From SHAN690 sp040221375 (GTDB lineage Bacteria; Bacteroidota; Bacteroidia; Flavobacteriales_G; Salibacteraceae): DNA of 23,686 bases. Shown here one piece after another: positions 22,838 to 23,686 of this stretch; position 1 is the stretch's first letter, and every line of letters starts with the position of its first letter. The stretch lies in assembly GCA_040221375.1 (NCBI GenBank), contig JAVKEP010000029.1:1-23686 (forward strand). The letters are read 5' to 3'. The position numbers and the translations under genes are program-made. A model generated the notes under the pieces. It saw only the letters and a list, made by a program, of their open reading frames with translations. It was not told the origin of the DNA and did no database searches.

Positions 22838-22861
22838 AGACACTTCCATTGGCTTTAACGC

Positions 22862-22892
22862 AAAAAAAAGACCTGTCCGAAAACAGGTCTTT
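22862..22892 (-). terminator. Rho-independent terminator for the LytTR gene
   Basis: A perfect 10-bp stem (22867-22876 with 22883-22892, AAAGACCTGT / ACAGGTCTTT) has a six-base loop. On the minus strand it runs into an eight-base T tract, so it faces the LytTR gene ending at 23067, leaving a 3' UTR of about 175 nt. On the plus strand it lacks a T tract beyond the stem. Confidence 0.88.
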
Positions 22893-23066
22893 GCCAGTAG
22901 CAAGGCGTTTAAAATACTGTGTCCTTCAATTATTCAATCAAATGACATGGCGCTAGCCGTTCAAAGTTCGGCTGGTCATAGGTTAGGTCAGTAGAATCAA
23001 TGTCTGCAAAAGATTCACACCCATAGACGTTGAATTGCTGAATGGTTGGTTTGGGTTTCTAAACCG

Positions 23067-23686
23067 TCATTCGAAATGAGCGCGAACCTTTTTTTTACCG
23101 TCTCTTGAGATGGGAACCACTTGACCGGTTTTGAGTTTCAATGCCTGCTTGCTGGTTTTGGACCACGATTCGATGAAGTGAGGATTGACCAAATAAGAGC
23201 GATGCGATCGAATGAGTTCACCCCCTTCCAATTGATCTTCGATAAATTTCAGGGGTTTGGATACCAAGAGAATGCCCTTTGAAGAAGTGTGGACCTCGCA
23301 GTAGCTTCCTGAGGCTTCAACGTAGATCAATTCATCGATCGGCAGGTACAGGGTTTCGGACTCTCTGGGAATGCTGATTTTGATGGGTGAAACTTCGGCA
23401 TCTCGTACGATTGTTCCTTGCAGGATTTGTTGGGCGCGCTTTATTATAACCTCAAATTCATTGAAATCAACCGGTTTGAGGAGGTAAGAAAGCGCTTGAT
23501 TTTTAAAGGCTTGAATGGCATATTGATCATACGCAGTGACAAAGACTACCTCGATTGGGAATTCGAATTCGTGCTCTAAGATTTCAAAGCCTGATCGCTG
23601 CTTGAGTTGGATGTCTAAAAATAGAAGCTCAGGTTTCGTGTGGCGTCTCGCAGCGATGGCGTCGTCTACGGATCTAGCCGTGCCCA
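23067..23686 (-). CDS. LytTR-family response regulator (5' end outside window)
   Basis: The frame is open from the right edge down to the TGA at 23067, 205 residues visible. The visible receiver part has LLFLDIQLKQRSGFEIL with the phospho-acceptor Asp at 23613-23615, VTAYDQYAIQAF, and YLLKPVDFNEF with the conserved Lys. A linker leads to a LytTR DNA-binding domain (about 23067-23370; YVEASGSYCEVHT, RSHRSYLVNP, VPISRDGKKKV). This is the AlgR/LytR type of regulator, whose partner kinase usually sits next door, here beyond the edge. No ATG occurs in frame inside the window, so the start lies to the right. A TTG at 23330 would give only an isolated LytTR domain and is not the true start. Confidence 0.92.
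   Translation of the reverse strand, partial: GTARSVDDAIAARRHTKPELLFLDIQLKQRSGFEILEHEFEFPIEVVFVTAYDQYAIQAFKNQALSYLLKPVDFNEFEVIIKRAQQILQGTIVRDAEVSPIKISIPRESETLYLPIDELIYVEASGSYCEVHTSSKGILLVSKPLKFIEDQLEGGELIRSHRSYLVNPHFIESWSKTSKQALKLKTGQVVPISRDGKKKVRAHFE

Larger units (their letters stand above)
22714..23066. other. 353-bp intergenic region
   Basis: The gap lies between the channel gene and the LytTR regulator. The left part (22740-22837) is GC-rich, can form alternative hairpins and ends in a T7 tract. The middle holds a clear terminator (22862-22892). The right part (22893-23066) is AT-richer. Two open frames without start codons read on the minus strand (22723-22854, 43 residues; 22930-23058, 42 residues), each directly preceded by a stop. 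I see no convincing gene, tRNA or mobile element. Confidence 0.6.

Noticed and set aside
23067..23330. A stand-alone 87-residue LytTR protein starting with TTG at 23330
   Set aside because: The frame continues without a stop through a receiver domain to the window edge, so this is the C-terminal half of a full response regulator.
1..23686. Mobile element, prophage or defence island
   Set aside because: No transposase, integrase, terminal inverted repeats, restriction or toxin-antitoxin genes are seen, and nothing resembles an attachment site at the tRNA-His gene beyond the tRNA itself.

Overview
The window looks like chromosomal DNA of a member of the Bacteroidota, probably a free-living aerobic flavobacterium or sphingobacterium-like lineage (this placement is inference). 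The signs are: a protein with a type IX secretion C-terminal sorting domain; a bacillithiol deacetylase (BshB1); an RprXY-like two-component pair; a TPR-containing HisKA_2 sensor kinase; promoter boxes of the TAnnTTTG kind used by the Bacteroidota primary sigma factor; and moderate GC content. No integrase, transposase, phage gene or CRISPR array is visible. Gene order and base composition look like core chromosome.

Region 1 (1-4340) is signalling. A TPR sensor kinase on the plus strand ends tail-to-tail, with interleaved stop codons, against a minus-strand unit of sensor kinase (rprX-like), OmpR-family regulator (rprY-like) and a DUF493 protein. A TTAACG-N5-TTAACG direct repeat lies just upstream of the kinase start.

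Region 2 (4341-11523) is one tightly packed minus-strand run of nine genes, most joined by ATGA-type or longer overlaps: ccmB, ccmC, ccmD, ccmE, ccmF (cytochrome c maturation: haem export, chaperoning and ligation), a Rossmann/DUF2520 protein, kdsC (LPS Kdo pathway), a UbiA-type prenyltransferase and maf. CcmE has a Cys-x3-Tyr haem-binding motif instead of His-x3-Tyr, and no ccmA, ccmG or ccmH is in the cluster.

Region 3 (11563-15368) holds bshB1 on the plus strand and a 975-residue secreted cargo of the type IX secretion system on the minus strand. They converge on a strong UUCG-loop terminator. The secreted protein combines a signal peptide, Asp-box (BNR/sialidase-like) propeller segments, repeated Ig-like/SprB-like modules and a sorting domain.

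Region 4 (15369-19784, minus strand) has a copper-type P1B ATPase, a GT9 heptosyltransferase-like enzyme and a polysaccharide flippase, end to end. The last two point to surface glycan or LPS assembly.

Region 5 (19785-23686) starts with tRNA-His(GTG) and its terminator. A small Cys-rich lipoprotein gene follows, 3 nt ahead of a TerC-family membrane protein. Next is the most unusual gene of the window: a 551-residue K+-channel-like protein whose cytoplasmic part carries at least fourteen exactly phased 12-residue Phe-Gly repeats (a pentapeptide-like solenoid), with a TIGYG selectivity filter at the C-terminus. After a 353-bp gap with a GC-rich structured block and a terminator comes the 3' part of a LytTR response regulator that runs off the right edge.

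Several genes appear to use GTG or TTG starts (kinase at 16, ccmC, flippase, GT9, channel).
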